64,000 bases of DNA. Origin: Microascus cirrosus. Its lineage: Eukaryota; Ascomycota; Sordariomycetes; Microascales; Microascaceae. Under the pieces are notes generated by a model. It saw only the letters and a list, made by a program, of their open reading frames with translations. It did no database searches and was not told where the DNA came from. The stretch spans positions 434,001-498,000 of the forward strand of contig JAMBUN010000104.1 in assembly GCA_030271035.1 (NCBI GenBank), given 5' to 3'. Positions 47,147-58,186 of this stretch are shown here, one piece after another. The position numbers were made by a program, and so were the translations under genes. Within the stretch, counting starts at the first letter, position 1. Every line of letters begins with the position of its first letter.

Positions 47147-47745
47147 TCAGTGGGTGAAGCGTCGGAGGATGAAGACGGGGATGAGGAGAAGGAGCCCCTG
47201 TCAATCGATTATTTCGGGCGTTGCATGCAGCGGATGACACTGAGGTGGATACTACGATGCGGGGGTTGGCGAAATCTGCACAGCACATGGATGCTGTGGA
47301 AGTGGTCTGGCAGGGGTCGGCGGTGTGGCGTTCCGATAAAGCACCAGACTAGAGGGCCCTGAGCTCCCGGAGGGCATCAAGCGCGTTCAAGCGTTTTATA
47401 GCAGGCACCGGACGGCCGGTAGCACCCATCCACCGTCCCGGCCCTTCACCGGATTTCAGCTCCTCCCTGTCGGCACTGATTCCTCCGTGTCGCCGAGTAG
47501 TCGCCTATCTCCCGCATGTTACGCAAGCTCGCCTCAGCACGCGAGCTATACCTACAATCTCAAAAGAAGGCGACTGCCGGGCAGCATCTCCATTCCATAT
47601 TTCGATTCCTCGGGAAGAAGGGGCTGATCACTGGAAAGGCGGGCGGGACCCACCGTCACCGTGCCATCTGTCTAATAGCAGCAAATAGTATACAATCTCC
47701 AACACATTTGCTGTACGACATTAATGAAGCGGGCAGCTGCGCGAG

Positions 47746-48003
47746 ATGACGTCCGCCCGGACCACGCGGGAGAGCAAGCTCCAAGACTTCGCAGGGATGA
47801 ACACGAGCCCCGTCGCAAGACTCGCCGCTCCCAGCATCTTCCCCGCGAAACAGCTTACTCGCGCCGCGAAGCCTCCACTCGGCGCCCCTGTCCCCTCCCC
47901 AATCCCTGTCAAACCGTCAGCTCCACAGGCATCCGAACGTCGCAGTGAAGCTGGATCCCAGCCCACGCGAACACCAGGCTACACCACCACAGGAGGCTGC
48001 TAA
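47746..48003 (+). CDS. Possible small protein gene, unknown
   Basis: The ATG at 47746 opens 85 codons in which most third positions are G or C, unlike neighbouring ORFs. The product begins MTSARTTRESKLQDFAG and is rich in Pro, Ala, Ser, Arg and Lys with almost no acidic residues after residue 15, so it could be disordered or a basic presequence. The end is a plain TAA. No splice sites or domain convince me. The base composition of the region is itself GC-rich, so this may be chance. Confidence 0.3.
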   Translation: MTSARTTRESKLQDFAGMNTSPVARLAAPSIFPAKQLTRAAKPPLGAPVPSPIPVKPSAPQASERRSEAGSQPTRTPGYTTTGGC

Positions 48004-50316
48004 GCAGGGTTCCCCTGTCCTTCGTCGCCCGCCGTCTTCCCTCATCTGGGAAACCGTCGTGCCCATGGAGTCCGGCAAAAAAACCCAACGCCACATTTTG
48101 CTCTTCTTGTGTGGGTGGCCGGGGCCGGAGAAGGCATGGATCGGCGGCTTCGACGGTTTCGCTTGGGCTCGGGACCTGCGAGGCGGCGGCGGGCGGATCT
48201 CTGAGGGCGGTGCGGTCCCTGCTTTAGCGAGGCCTGGGCTTACAGGTGGCTGCGGACGGTCTTACTCATATTCCAGAACTACGCGATGGGTGGATGGTGA
48301 GCGATCGACTTGTGCTCCTTGCAGCATGTCATGCGATGCTTCGGCACTACGGAAGATTTACTGGAGTTTCTTGGCTGGCGGCGTTCAAAAGCTGAACCCC
48401 CACGAGGGAGCCAAGGAACTAGCAGGAACGGCCCATTCCTAATCAAGGATGCGGAGCTGTGGCCAAGATGTCTGTTTCCCTTTTAGTCCACGATGGCCAT
48501 GGGAACTGCCGCTCTGGGCGACAGCTTTGACTCTCCTGTGGAGCAGCAGTGCTACAGTAGAAGAGATGAACTTCGAGAGAGCTGCCGTCGTGAGACAGAT
48601 GCTGTCTATATTTGAGCGAAATCCCTCACTTCAACTACACCCCCGAGATGCCCAGCTCAGGACGCGCATATAAGCCCCGAAACCCACGGTGCCGCAGCCC
48701 TGACACTACCCATCTGCATCTCTTCCGCCACGCACAATGACTTACATCGGCACGCCCCAATCAGACATTACTACATAGCTATGGGAAATAGAGCTCCACT
48801 TCTTACGAGATCAGCTTCTTGCAAGAACGCGGGCCCTAGAGGCAAGGGTTGGGTGATATCAGTGGCCCTTGGCTTCGAGCATTATTGGATACCCTAATAC
48901 GGTTTCGGCCATCTGATGTCGACGGGGACGGCAGCTACTTGGGCGATCACTCCGCTAAGGGTGGAAGTTTCGGAGCGCTCCACCCGGCGTGGCTTCCCTC
49001 GAGCGAGCTGGCCGTGTCGACTTTTTTGTGTTGAGGCCAGCTGCTGCGGAACACCGGTGCCGTTCTTTTCGGTTGAGGCTGGGCGAGTGTTCTTTAGGCC
49101 CACCGGGACTCTCCGTCGCCGAGAAACTAGACCTGGGCCCGTTCCGTATCTCCGGCCGGGGCGGGCCACCGGGGACGCGAGTCCATTCTCGGTCCCAGTA
49201 CTTGCATAGCCAAGCCCCCATTACGGCCGCGCGAACATACTGAGTATGACGGGGGAACTTTACGTAGACTGGTAGATGTCCGCCCTGTGCCGTTGCCATT
49301 TGTTTCATGCAACCCTCAATGTCAAGATGTTGAAGAAGGCAAAAATCCCCGGGAGCTCCGTACCTCGTAATGACAAGTATTTCCCCCTTTCTCTGTGCCT
49401 TCCTCGTATGTGCTCCATCGCAGTCTGCACCTCCCAATACCAACACCTGCAATTGAGCTTCCCTGAAGAGAAAAGGAAAAAAAGGAGTGGAAGACCCGAG
49501 ATTATGGTGGAGAAAACCCGATGTCCTCGCTCCACCGACCTGGACCCTGGGTTTTCCCCCCAGCTCTGATTCGACCCCTGCGAACATTGCCCTCCGCATG
49601 CAAAAGACACCCCCCTAAAAGGACAAAAATACGAGACGTCCTTTAGAGTATGAACAAAAAAGCAAAGAATGGATGGGGCTGTGCATCCCCGGCAGCCAAG
49701 GGTTGTCGTTATGAGGTCATTACTGCGGCCAGGGCGAGGTGAGGGAGGGCGAACAAGGGCAGGAGCGGAGCAGGGTCCAGTGGATCTCGCGAGTCACTGG
49801 GCCTCAAGCGACACTCCGGATGACGTAGAGGATCGTCTGTGGTCTCCACACCCCGCGATTCCATGTTGTCGTCCCCCACCAACATCACCAAACGCCTCCC
49901 AAGAGTAGATTAGATGCACAAAGCGGAAAATTATATACCGATAAATTGACAGCCTTTTTGCCTGACATAGTGACTTAAGAGTAGGGAAGGAGCATTATAT
50001 TTCCCCGCCAACCCTCTCATGATCCCCCTCTCCGTCGCCCATTCCCTCCCCACTAAGCAAGGAGAACACAGTGGGTAAAATACCTTTTAGTCCAAGATGG
50101 TAAACAAGCAGGCTGTAACCCGCATAAGTGAAGAAAATAAACTCGAAACCCCAAATTGATATATTCGAACTTATAGAACGCTTGAGAACTCAACAGGTCC
50201 GCCAAACATCAGCCGCCCTAAGGCGCTCGCTCCTCTCTGCTCGCCTGCTTCCTCCCATGGGTCATTTGTTATCCCCGAAACGCAAACATGAAGAAGGACA
50301 TGGGAATCTCGAAAAC

Positions 50317-50351
50317 GAAAGAAAAAGAAGAAAAGAAAAGAAAAGAAAAAG
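50317..50351. repeat. 35-nt pure purine tract with (AAAAG)n
   Basis: Only A and G, including several AAAAG units. It is a polypyrimidine tract on the minus strand about 280 nt beyond the stop of the 356-aa gene, so within or near its 3' UTR. Confidence 0.8.
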
Positions 50352-50632
50352 TTATAGGGAAAAGAAGTTAGCTAGATCAAGTCTGACCAGCAAAGAGAAG
50401 TGAAGAAAAAAGGGAGAAAAACAAAAGCCACCAGTTCCCTATAAGACCTTACCCAGAGAGCGAAGACAGGAAAACGAAAAACTCCGTACCCTACTCTCCT
50501 TGCTTGAAACTATAAATCCAAATAATGACCGTTATACCACGCCGTACCACCTAACTCGTGTGCTCACCCCTAAAGTCACGACCTTACCCCATTTCACACC
50601 CCATAAATCCTAAGGCACCTTTCGAGGCCCGG

Positions 50633-51703
50633 CTAGTGAGCCGGCCCCTCAACCGGGCTCGTCGGACCACTCCTCGCGGCAGCCCCCAGGTCCGCGCTCC
50701 CCGTCCTCCGCAGCGCCTGCGACATGGTCTCGACGTTGACCTCCCCCGTGCTGACACCAAGTTGCGTCGACGCGGGGCTTCCCAGCGGCTTGCGGCTCGG
50801 CGACATGTCCATGCCCTTCACGGATCCGGACTTGCTAGTGGGCGGCGAGGTGCCGGGGCCCTGGGACGAGACAGGCGAGCGGATGGGCGAGGGTGAGCGC
50901 CGGAGGTTTGAGAAGGAGGTCAGCCCTGCGAGATGCAATGAGTCGCGTGGGTTGGTGGGCGCGGCGCCGCCGTGCTCGGATTGCACGACGTCGGCGAATG
51001 ATATGAAACTGAGGCGGCGAATGTCGGTGGTGGAGCCGTCGAGAGGTGTAAAGGCGGATGCGTCGTCCCGGTCCGAGTATGCGGCGAGTTCGTCGGTCCA
51101 GGAGCTGGCCATATGGTCGTAGGACGGGTGCGAGGGCGCGCCGGTCACTGTGACGGAGGCGGGCTGGTGCTGCGAGTGGGTGACGATCTCGACGCTGTCC
51201 GGGTCGAGGTGGCCGTCGGTTATAGCCTCGGAGGAGGCGTTGAGCACGGGCGGGATGTGGTTCTCGGTCTGGATGTGCGAGGGGATGGCGGGCGATGTCG
51301 GCGCCGTGGTGTAGTCCTGGACGTCGCGCTCGAAGATCTGCGACCGGGCGGGCGAGGAGAGGCGCGGCGAGCTCGACATTCCGCGGCTGGGTGACGACGG
51401 GTTCGACATGACAAAGTCCTTATGGGATGGTGGCGATGTCGAGCGCGTGGCGGACGAGAGCTTGGAGGCGTCCCGGGAGAGGCCCGGGTTGGACGTGGGT
51501 TTCGTGGGCGACGAGGGGTCGTCGGGGCTCTCGGAGGTCTTCTTCTTTCCAATGCCGAATAATGATCGCTTTTTTGACTTGCTGTCGGCTTTGTTTTCTG
51601 AGTCCATGGTGCGGCCTATCCTCTCTGATGAGGCACTTTCTGTGGGCTGGGGCTGCGGTATGGACTGGCCGCGGATAATGGTCGCACCCTCGGCTAGGCT
51701 CAT
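50633..51703 (-). CDS. Ser/Pro-rich conserved-looking protein, unknown function
   Basis: A single frame of 356 aa from 51703, or 324 aa from an inner ATG at 51607 in an ideal ACCATGG context (MDSENKADSKSKKRSLFGIG). The product is mostly disordered: KSKKRSLFGIGKKK near the inner start, then long Ser/Pro tracts with many SP and SPS sites. Islands that look conserved are DIRRLSFISFADVVQSEH (mid-protein) and VETMSQALRRTGSADLG near the C-terminus. SxP and basic-S patterns suggest heavy phosphorylation, an inference only. Codon bias supports coding. I cannot name a family or function. Confidence 0.75.
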   Translation of the reverse strand: MSLAEGATIIRGQSIPQPQPTESASSERIGRTMDSENKADSKSKKRSLFGIGKKKTSESPDDPSSPTKPTSNPGLSRDASKLSSATRSTSPPSHKDFVMSNPSSPSRGMSSSPRLSSPARSQIFERDVQDYTTAPTSPAIPSHIQTENHIPPVLNASSEAITDGHLDPDSVEIVTHSQHQPASVTVTGAPSHPSYDHMASSWTDELAAYSDRDDASAFTPLDGSTTDIRRLSFISFADVVQSEHGGAAPTNPRDSLHLAGLTSFSNLRRSPSPIRSPVSSQGPGTSPPTSKSGSVKGMDMSPSRKPLGSPASTQLGVSTGEVNVETMSQALRRTGSADLGAAARSGPTSPVEGPAH

Positions 51704-54331
51704 GACGACTATCGCCTCGGATGGCGGCGGGTGATGCGTCGACTAAGCGGGCGGTATTACTTGGAGATGTGGTTTGAGGAGGCAGTCGCTCGAGTTTGAT
51801 CGCTCAAATGTGGTAGCAGGGTGAAGCTCGTAGCTAGAGTGTTTGTTAGTGGTGCTCGAGACTCCGGGTGCTGGGAAATGATGGCGTCGAGAAAGAGAAT
51901 TGTCGCACTTTGCAGAAGTGGGCGAATGACAGGCGACAATCAATGCTGCAACAGATTCGGAAGAGCGTGTGACCTCATGATATCGACCAAGCTCCCCATT
52001 CGTCCATCCTCAGGTTCCTTTGGAAGGCGAGAGAAATGCCAAAAACCCGCCGAGAATCAAGTGCGTCCCAGTTAGGAAAAAAAGACCATACATACCTCGA
52101 GTGGAAATAGTCACGTCGTAGATGTGCTCGGTGACGCCAGGTCACTGCCGTGGAACTGAAAAGGAATGGTCGTGGCCGGCCAAGGCAGGTATTCGGAAGT
52201 CCCTGTGATCGAAGCGTCGCGGGTAGAGTAAGAGGCAAACAGCGTCCGTCACGTTGTGGGATCGGCAGCGGCCGGGAGGCGCGCGGCTTGGCTCTGGGCG
52301 ATGGAACCGCTGCGGTGGGCCGATGACGTTACGTAGTGTCGTGGAATGGAAAGGCAAAGTTCGGAATACGGGTCGCGGTTGGGCGGGGAGTGAGAGAGGT
52401 AGGAATGGGCGAGGGATGGATGGGAAATTGGGAAAGGAAAAAAGGAGATGGATGTCGTCAAACGTTGGGAGCAAACAGGAGACAGACAATGCTATGGGCA
52501 AGTACGTATATTGGCGTTGAGTAAGTTGGGTGAGGTGGGCGCCGCCGGTACTTGCGGAGGTATGCGTGGAAATGGCTTTTAGAGCGCTGCTATTCGCCGC
52601 TACAGAGGGAGGAAGCTTAGGATGTTGCCCAGTTATAGCGGGGCCCGGCAAGGGACGCTCTTCGGGGTCCAGCTTAAAATCCACACAGCTGGTTTTTTAG
52701 GGTGAATACGAAGGGCAACCGAAGGGCAACTGGAGTTGAAGGGTGGGCAACGGACCAAGGACCAATACGCATTTGGCACATGATGCCGTATAATCCCTGC
52801 AATACTTGTACGGAGATTCTCCCAACAACACCCGGCCGCCAGACACCGCCGCCCTATATTGGAATTTATGGGGGCCGATTCCTGACCACCGCTTAAAATG
52901 CAGGAACCATTTAAGACGTGTATCAGGACTCATCCAGTTAACATCAGATATATTGGCCCAATTTGGTGCATCCTGTGCGTAAGGGACGACACCGGGAGGA
53001 GGGCGATGGCGAACTTGGAAATAACAGGACCGTCGACAATTCCACCCCTGACGGGTTGATCTGGGGCGTGCCTTGGTGGAGGTGGGGAAGGACCGCAGAG
53101 AGACACGCGAAAACAGGGCCCAGACCTGGGCTTGTAGTGGGAAACAGGAGACGGCCACATCATGTGAAGTTATGGATCCCCAGCGCTTCTATTCTCGGAC
53201 GGTGCCCCTCCACTCGCATAATCATTACTAGCCTGCGCTATCGTCAGGGGGGAAAGGCAGCCGGGAACAAAACATTGCGAAGAGTAATACTGGAATCCGA
53301 AAATCCAGAAAAAGAACACATCCATAAGTTTTGTTGTTCCTGGAGGGGATGGAAACATCGGCAAAAAAAAAGAAGCCAAATTCCACGAGTCCCCACGTCC
53401 CAATGCAGGTCCGGCGCCGCGTCAGCCTGTGGCAACTCGCTCTCGGCCAGGAACGCCTGACTTACACCCACCCATTAGCCTGCGGAATTGCCGCACCAGA
53501 CCCTCAACGCCCCTGGGCCCCTGCGTCCCGTGTCCCTTCTCTTCCTCCTTTACCCCTTTTTCCTCCCCAGCTGAGACTCAAACGTTAAGCACCGCCGCCC
53601 GATCCGGCCCTATAGGGTTTTGGAGGTTTATGCGGTGCTCCGCGCATTTCGTCCGATACTGTCTGGGGTGGGTCCGCCAGTGGCGACGCAAGCTTATGAT
53701 CAAGTTCCTTTTTGGGAAGGAAGGTCAGGTCCAGGCTCTCAAGAAGACAATATCCGGGTGCTGGAACTATGTATGTATTGTTCTCGCGGTGCCCTCCACT
53801 TGTCCGAGACAATGAGCTGATCCAGGTACCGCGGATGTGGAATGGGAAAGGGGAAGCTCCGGCGAGAACAAACCACTTGGGCGCTGCTGACGAATTCACA
53901 TTAATGGGCTTCTGGAGGTTCAAGCAGATATGCCATTCCTTGGTAATATTTTCATCTTCTATCCTGCTTATACTAATCCTTCTAGTAGGAGCTTCTGTCG
54001 GTTTGGATCTGGCGGAGCCCATGATATCGACGGCTGCTTATACCCTATTGTTGGCCTCTGATGCCGCGTAAGTCGATTATGGGGGGGTACATTGTCACCC
54101 CATGGGAGGGAGATAGTTGCCTTTTTGGTGTGAGAATTGAGAATACGATGCGTGAGGCCAGTGTGCCTCTTGAACCCTCCAGGAGACTTCCGACATAGTT
54201 GGACACCTTCGATGAAGTTCACAAAGCGATATAGGGCCTCGATCAAACTTGAAAAGGACAGTGACGAGACTATCGACGACAATACGTTCACTTGAGAGGC
54301 TCAACACATCTTACGCTCTAAACAAATACAT
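51704..54331. other. 2.6-kb gene-poor interval
   Basis: The left part (to about 52.7 kb) is the promoter/leader side of the 356-aa gene, including a CT-rich stretch on its strand; a 180-codon ORF there (52142-52684, minus) is Pro/Phe-rich and probably not translated. The rest shows no gene. Confidence 0.45.
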
Positions 54332-57300
54332 CTACTCTACTGTATCCTCACTCCCCCAAGCACCCCCTCCCGGTGAATGAATAATAATCCTCTCTCCTTC
54401 GCGAAGCACAGTCGTCGCCTTCCCCCCAACATTCATCGTCCTCTCCCTCCCCGACTTCTCATCCCTAACCACAATAAGATTCAGCCCCGCCGCCCCTTCA
54501 CCGCCGCCCTCCATCCCGTACGGCCTGAAGCTCCTCCTCTCGCTGAGGATAGAGCATTGGACCCGCGTCCGGAACTCAATCTCCCTCACCGTCCCGTCGC
54601 CGCCCTTGTTCCTGCCCTTCCCGCCGGAACCCTTCCGTAGCTCAAACCGCCTCAGAATACACGGATAGCGCTTCTCGAAGACCTCAGGATCGGTGATCCT
54701 CGTGTTGGTCATGTGCGTGTGCACACCACTCGCCCCCTTCCAAGTTGGACCCGCACCTGCGCCCCCTGAAATGGTCTCATAATACCCAAAGCCAACGCTA
54801 TGCTCGCCGGTCTGGGGATCCTTCCCCCCTGTGCCAAAGGTTAGGTTGTTACAGCACCCCTGGCTAGCCGCTGCGGCGCGGAAGGCCTTCAGCACGACGT
54901 CCGTGACGCGCTGGGAGGTCAGCACGTTGCCGCCTACTACAGCGAGGCCGGGACCCGGGTTGAGGAGGGTGTCCTCCGGCACGATGACCTTGATAGGCGC
55001 CAGACAGCCCTGGTTGAGGGGAATTGGCGAGGACACGAGGCCGCGCAGGCAATAGATTATAGCCGAGTTGGTGATGGCTATGGGGGCGTTTGTGTTCCCC
55101 AAGACGTGCGGACCCGTGCCGGTAAAGTCGAACGTGGCGGAACCGTCAGGAGAGATAGAAACAGCGAGCCGGATGGGTGTTCCGTCGTCCATGTAGTCGA
55201 CGGACTGGAGGGGTCTCGAGCCGAATCTGGCGAGAGCGGACTTGAGGAATGAGCGGACGGAGTCCTCGGCACACTGCTGGATGGCTGCCATGTATCGGTG
55301 AACTGTGGGGAGGCCTGAGTCTGCGATGAGGGCCTTGATCAAGGAGATGCCCCTAGTGTTAGCCGCAACCTGCGCGCGTAGATCCGAAAGGTTATCCCCC
55401 AGCCTTCGCGTCCCAGAACAGCCGGGATGGACCGCCGGTTCGTCCAGTAGTAGGCGTCGGATCTCGTCCTCGTTGAACCGGCCCTTGCTGATAAGTTTTG
55501 TGGACTCAATGGCAGCGCCCTCCTGCCAGAGCGAGGTCGACGTCGGGGGCATGCTGCCGGGGAGAATACCACCAATATCTGCATGGTGGCCCCTGGAAGC
55601 GACGTAAAAGGCAATTTCAGACCCGTCAAAGACAGGCGTGATGACAGTGATGTCGGGCAGATGTGTCCCGCCACAGGACGGGTGGTTAGACACAAGGACA
55701 TCCCCATCTTCTAGTCTACCCTTCCACAGGTTCGCCTGATACCGTACGGCGTAGCTCATGCTCCCGAGGTGCACGGGAACATGCGGCGCGTTGGCCACGA
55801 GCCCGCCGTCCGGTCCGAAGATGGCGCAGGAGAAGTCGAGGCGCTCCTTAATGTTGGTACTGACGGCCGTGCGCTGGAGAGCGCGGCCCATCTGCTCCGC
55901 AATGGACATGAACCTGTGGCCGAAGACCGTGAGCTGGATGGGGCTGAACTCTGCTTCGCCCAACGCCCGTTGCGGGGGACCGGCTGTATCCGGGACGCGG
56001 TCGATGACGACAAAGTCCGGAAGGACTGTGGCTACCGTCCCTGGAGTGACGAGGATGGTCTGCGTCTTGTCGATGAGGAGAGCAGGCCCTGGGAGCTGGG
56101 AGCTAGGGGGCAGGGCCTGCAGCTCGTGGATCGCTGTGTTGAGATTGCCGAGGCCCTCAAAGTACACAAGACTAGTGGCATTCGGCCGGGGGGTAGGCAT
56201 AGAATCCTTAACCTGCCGCATCTGCGCGGAGGGCCCACTCTGCGTCTTGGGACCAGAAGAAGCTGTCGACCGTATCCGGATGTCGTCGACGACCACGGCC
56301 TTCTCGGGGAAGTGGAAACCAAAGTCACGCTTATGTGCCTCGTCAAACTCCCGTTTGAAATCCCAATCCGAAGAGTCCTTGAGCACCATGACGGAACTGC
56401 TGGAGCCGACGTAGCGCATGTTGAGGTAGCACTCGTGCGAGATCCTCTCGGGCGGGAAGCCCTGCTTCTCCAATTCCTGGGTAGCTTGTGACATGAGATC
56501 CCTGAACTGCTCGCGCACGATCGCCTGCGAGTCGTCGGCCCACGTCATGGCTGCGGGACGCTGTATCTCGTGGGCGACATCTGCAAGCGACATGCCGTAT
56601 GCCGAGAGGATGGATGAGTACTTGTGTATGATGACCCTCGATATCCCCAACACTGAAGCAACGGAACAGGCGTGCTGTCCACCCGCACCGCCAAAACAAG
56701 CGAGATGGTGGTCCTCGGTGGCATACCCGCGCGACTCGGTAAGGCTCCTGATGGGACTCGCCATTCCCTCGTCAGCAACCTTCAGGAAGCCCAAAGCAAC
56801 CTCCTTTGGGGAATAAGGAGTGAGCCCCGCTGCCTCCCTGTCTTTGTTTATGTCATCTGTCAAGGAGGCGAAGAGAGATGCAGTCACCTCCCTGTTCAGC
56901 GGCTCGTCCTCGCCCGGGCCAAAGACCTTCGGGAAATACTCTGGCAGCAGTCGGCCTAGGAACAAGTTCGCATCCGTCACGGTCAGGGGGCCCCCTTTCC
57001 GATAACATGCGGGACCGGGATGCGCGGACGCTGACTCGGGCCCGACACGGAAGAGGCCGTTCTCCCAGGTAAGTATCGACCCTCCGCCTGCCGCAACGGT
57101 GCGGATATCCAGCTGGGGCGCCTGGATGGTGACACCCGCAGTTGTTGTCTCAAAAGTATGATCGTATGTACCCGCAAACCGCGACACATCAGTCGACGTG
57201 CCTCCCATGTCAAACCCGATGACGGCCCTATCCTCTTGGGCATCCCACGACGTCCGCGCATAGCCCACCACACCGCCCGCAGGACCTGAGAGAATGGCCC

Positions 57301-58186
57301 TCAGTCCGCTGAACTTCTTGTAGTCAACAAGGCCGCCGTCTGACTGCATGAACTCAATTCGCGTGGACGCAGCTTCGAACCCGCCCCGGAAGTTGGAGGA
57401 GATGGAATCGATGTAGCGGCGGACGACAGGGGTGAGGTACGCGTCGGCCACAGCGGAGCTGCCACGGGGCACGGCGTTGATCATGGGCTGGACTTGGGAG
57501 GAGAGGGTTACGGAGAAGCCCATGTCTGCGGCTAGTCGGCCGACGGCGAGCTCGTGCTCCGGGTAGGTGTAGGAGTGGAGGAAGACGATAGCGAGGGAGC
57601 GGATGCCTCTTTCTCGAACTTGCTCGAGTTGGGTTTGGATATTGGTCAGGTCTGGGCGCTTTAGGATCCGGATGGTCTCGCCGGAGAGGCCAGTGGCGAG
57701 GTGGGTGTCTTCAGCCTGCGGCACGGTCTGGCGAGATAGGGGGTCCTCGGTGTAGTCCTCTAGGGTCACGCGCTCGTCGATTTCGAGGACCTCGCTGAAA
57801 AGCATTCCCGGGCGAGACACGGAGAGGTCAAAGATGTCAGGACGAGACTGGTTGCCTATCGACAAAAGGTCACGGAAGCCCCGTGTCGTCACCAAGGCCA
57901 CTGGCTCGCCTTTTCTTTCGAGGAGGGCATTGGTGGCCACGGTCGTGCCCATCCGGATGGATTCGACGTGCGTTAGATCTAGCAACTGGCCCCTCGGCAG
58001 GTCCTGACCGGTAACGAGCTCCAGAACCCTCCGGATGCCTTCGGTGGGGGCATCTTTATAGTTGGCGGGGTCGACAGAGAGGAGCTTTAGGACGATGTCT
58101 TGCCTCCCAGGGACGGAGGCGTGTACGTCGGTGAAGGTGCCCCCTCTGTCGATGGCGATGCGGATTCCGTGTGACTTGACAGTCAT
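54332..58186 (-). CDS. OXP1: 5-oxoprolinase (ATP-hydrolysing), OPLAH/Oxp1
   Basis: An intronless frame of 1284 aa from the ATG at 58186, the full usual length of eukaryotic 5-oxoprolinase. The N-terminal hydantoinase-A half has IDRGGTFTDVHASVPG, MGTTVATNALLERKGE and IGFDMGGTSTDVSRFAG, phosphate-binding loops of the actin-like ATPase fold. The C-terminal hydantoinase-B half has LDFSCAIFGPDGGLVANAPH, VSNHPSCGGTHLPDITVITP, ASRGHHADIGGILPGSMPP and HTHMTNTRITDPEVFEKRYP, with a Gly-rich GSGGKGRNKGGDGT near the end. It converts 5-oxo-L-proline plus ATP to glutamate, closing the gamma-glutamyl (glutathione) cycle in the cytosol. A Zn2Cys6 regulator is transcribed divergently 728 bp away. Confidence 0.96.
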   Translation of the reverse strand: MTVKSHGIRIAIDRGGTFTDVHASVPGRQDIVLKLLSVDPANYKDAPTEGIRRVLELVTGQDLPRGQLLDLTHVESIRMGTTVATNALLERKGEPVALVTTRGFRDLLSIGNQSRPDIFDLSVSRPGMLFSEVLEIDERVTLEDYTEDPLSRQTVPQAEDTHLATGLSGETIRILKRPDLTNIQTQLEQVRERGIRSLAIVFLHSYTYPEHELAVGRLAADMGFSVTLSSQVQPMINAVPRGSSAVADAYLTPVVRRYIDSISSNFRGGFEAASTRIEFMQSDGGLVDYKKFSGLRAILSGPAGGVVGYARTSWDAQEDRAVIGFDMGGTSTDVSRFAGTYDHTFETTTAGVTIQAPQLDIRTVAAGGGSILTWENGLFRVGPESASAHPGPACYRKGGPLTVTDANLFLGRLLPEYFPKVFGPGEDEPLNREVTASLFASLTDDINKDREAAGLTPYSPKEVALGFLKVADEGMASPIRSLTESRGYATEDHHLACFGGAGGQHACSVASVLGISRVIIHKYSSILSAYGMSLADVAHEIQRPAAMTWADDSQAIVREQFRDLMSQATQELEKQGFPPERISHECYLNMRYVGSSSSVMVLKDSSDWDFKREFDEAHKRDFGFHFPEKAVVVDDIRIRSTASSGPKTQSGPSAQMRQVKDSMPTPRPNATSLVYFEGLGNLNTAIHELQALPPSSQLPGPALLIDKTQTILVTPGTVATVLPDFVVIDRVPDTAGPPQRALGEAEFSPIQLTVFGHRFMSIAEQMGRALQRTAVSTNIKERLDFSCAIFGPDGGLVANAPHVPVHLGSMSYAVRYQANLWKGRLEDGDVLVSNHPSCGGTHLPDITVITPVFDGSEIAFYVASRGHHADIGGILPGSMPPTSTSLWQEGAAIESTKLISKGRFNEDEIRRLLLDEPAVHPGCSGTRRLGDNLSDLRAQVAANTRGISLIKALIADSGLPTVHRYMAAIQQCAEDSVRSFLKSALARFGSRPLQSVDYMDDGTPIRLAVSISPDGSATFDFTGTGPHVLGNTNAPIAITNSAIIYCLRGLVSSPIPLNQGCLAPIKVIVPEDTLLNPGPGLAVVGGNVLTSQRVTDVVLKAFRAAAASQGCCNNLTFGTGGKDPQTGEHSVGFGYYETISGGAGAGPTWKGASGVHTHMTNTRITDPEVFEKRYPCILRRFELRKGSGGKGRNKGGDGTVREIEFRTRVQCSILSERRSFRPYGMEGGGEGAAGLNLIVVRDEKSGRERTMNVGGKATTVLREGERIIIHSPGGGAWGSEDTVE

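Larger units (their letters stand above)
46223..50632. other. 4.4-kb gene-poor interval
   Basis: The left part is the RasGAP promoter. GC-rich DNA gives several long chance ORFs, including 214 codons on the minus strand at 48955-49599 and 199 codons on the plus strand at 46505-47104. None has a recognisable domain. One short GC3-biased ORF at 47746 is listed separately. The right end near 49.9-50.6 kb is the 3' side of the 356-aa gene. Confidence 0.5.

Noticed and set aside
48955..49599. 214-codon minus-strand ORF
   Set aside because: Long for its region, but GC-rich DNA produces such ORFs; composition is erratic, no domain, no codon bias, no splice or start context.
52142..52684. 180-codon minus-strand ORF, Pro/Phe/Leu-rich
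   Set aside because: Sits in the CT-rich leader/promoter side of the 356-aa gene; composition matches untranslated pyrimidine-rich DNA.
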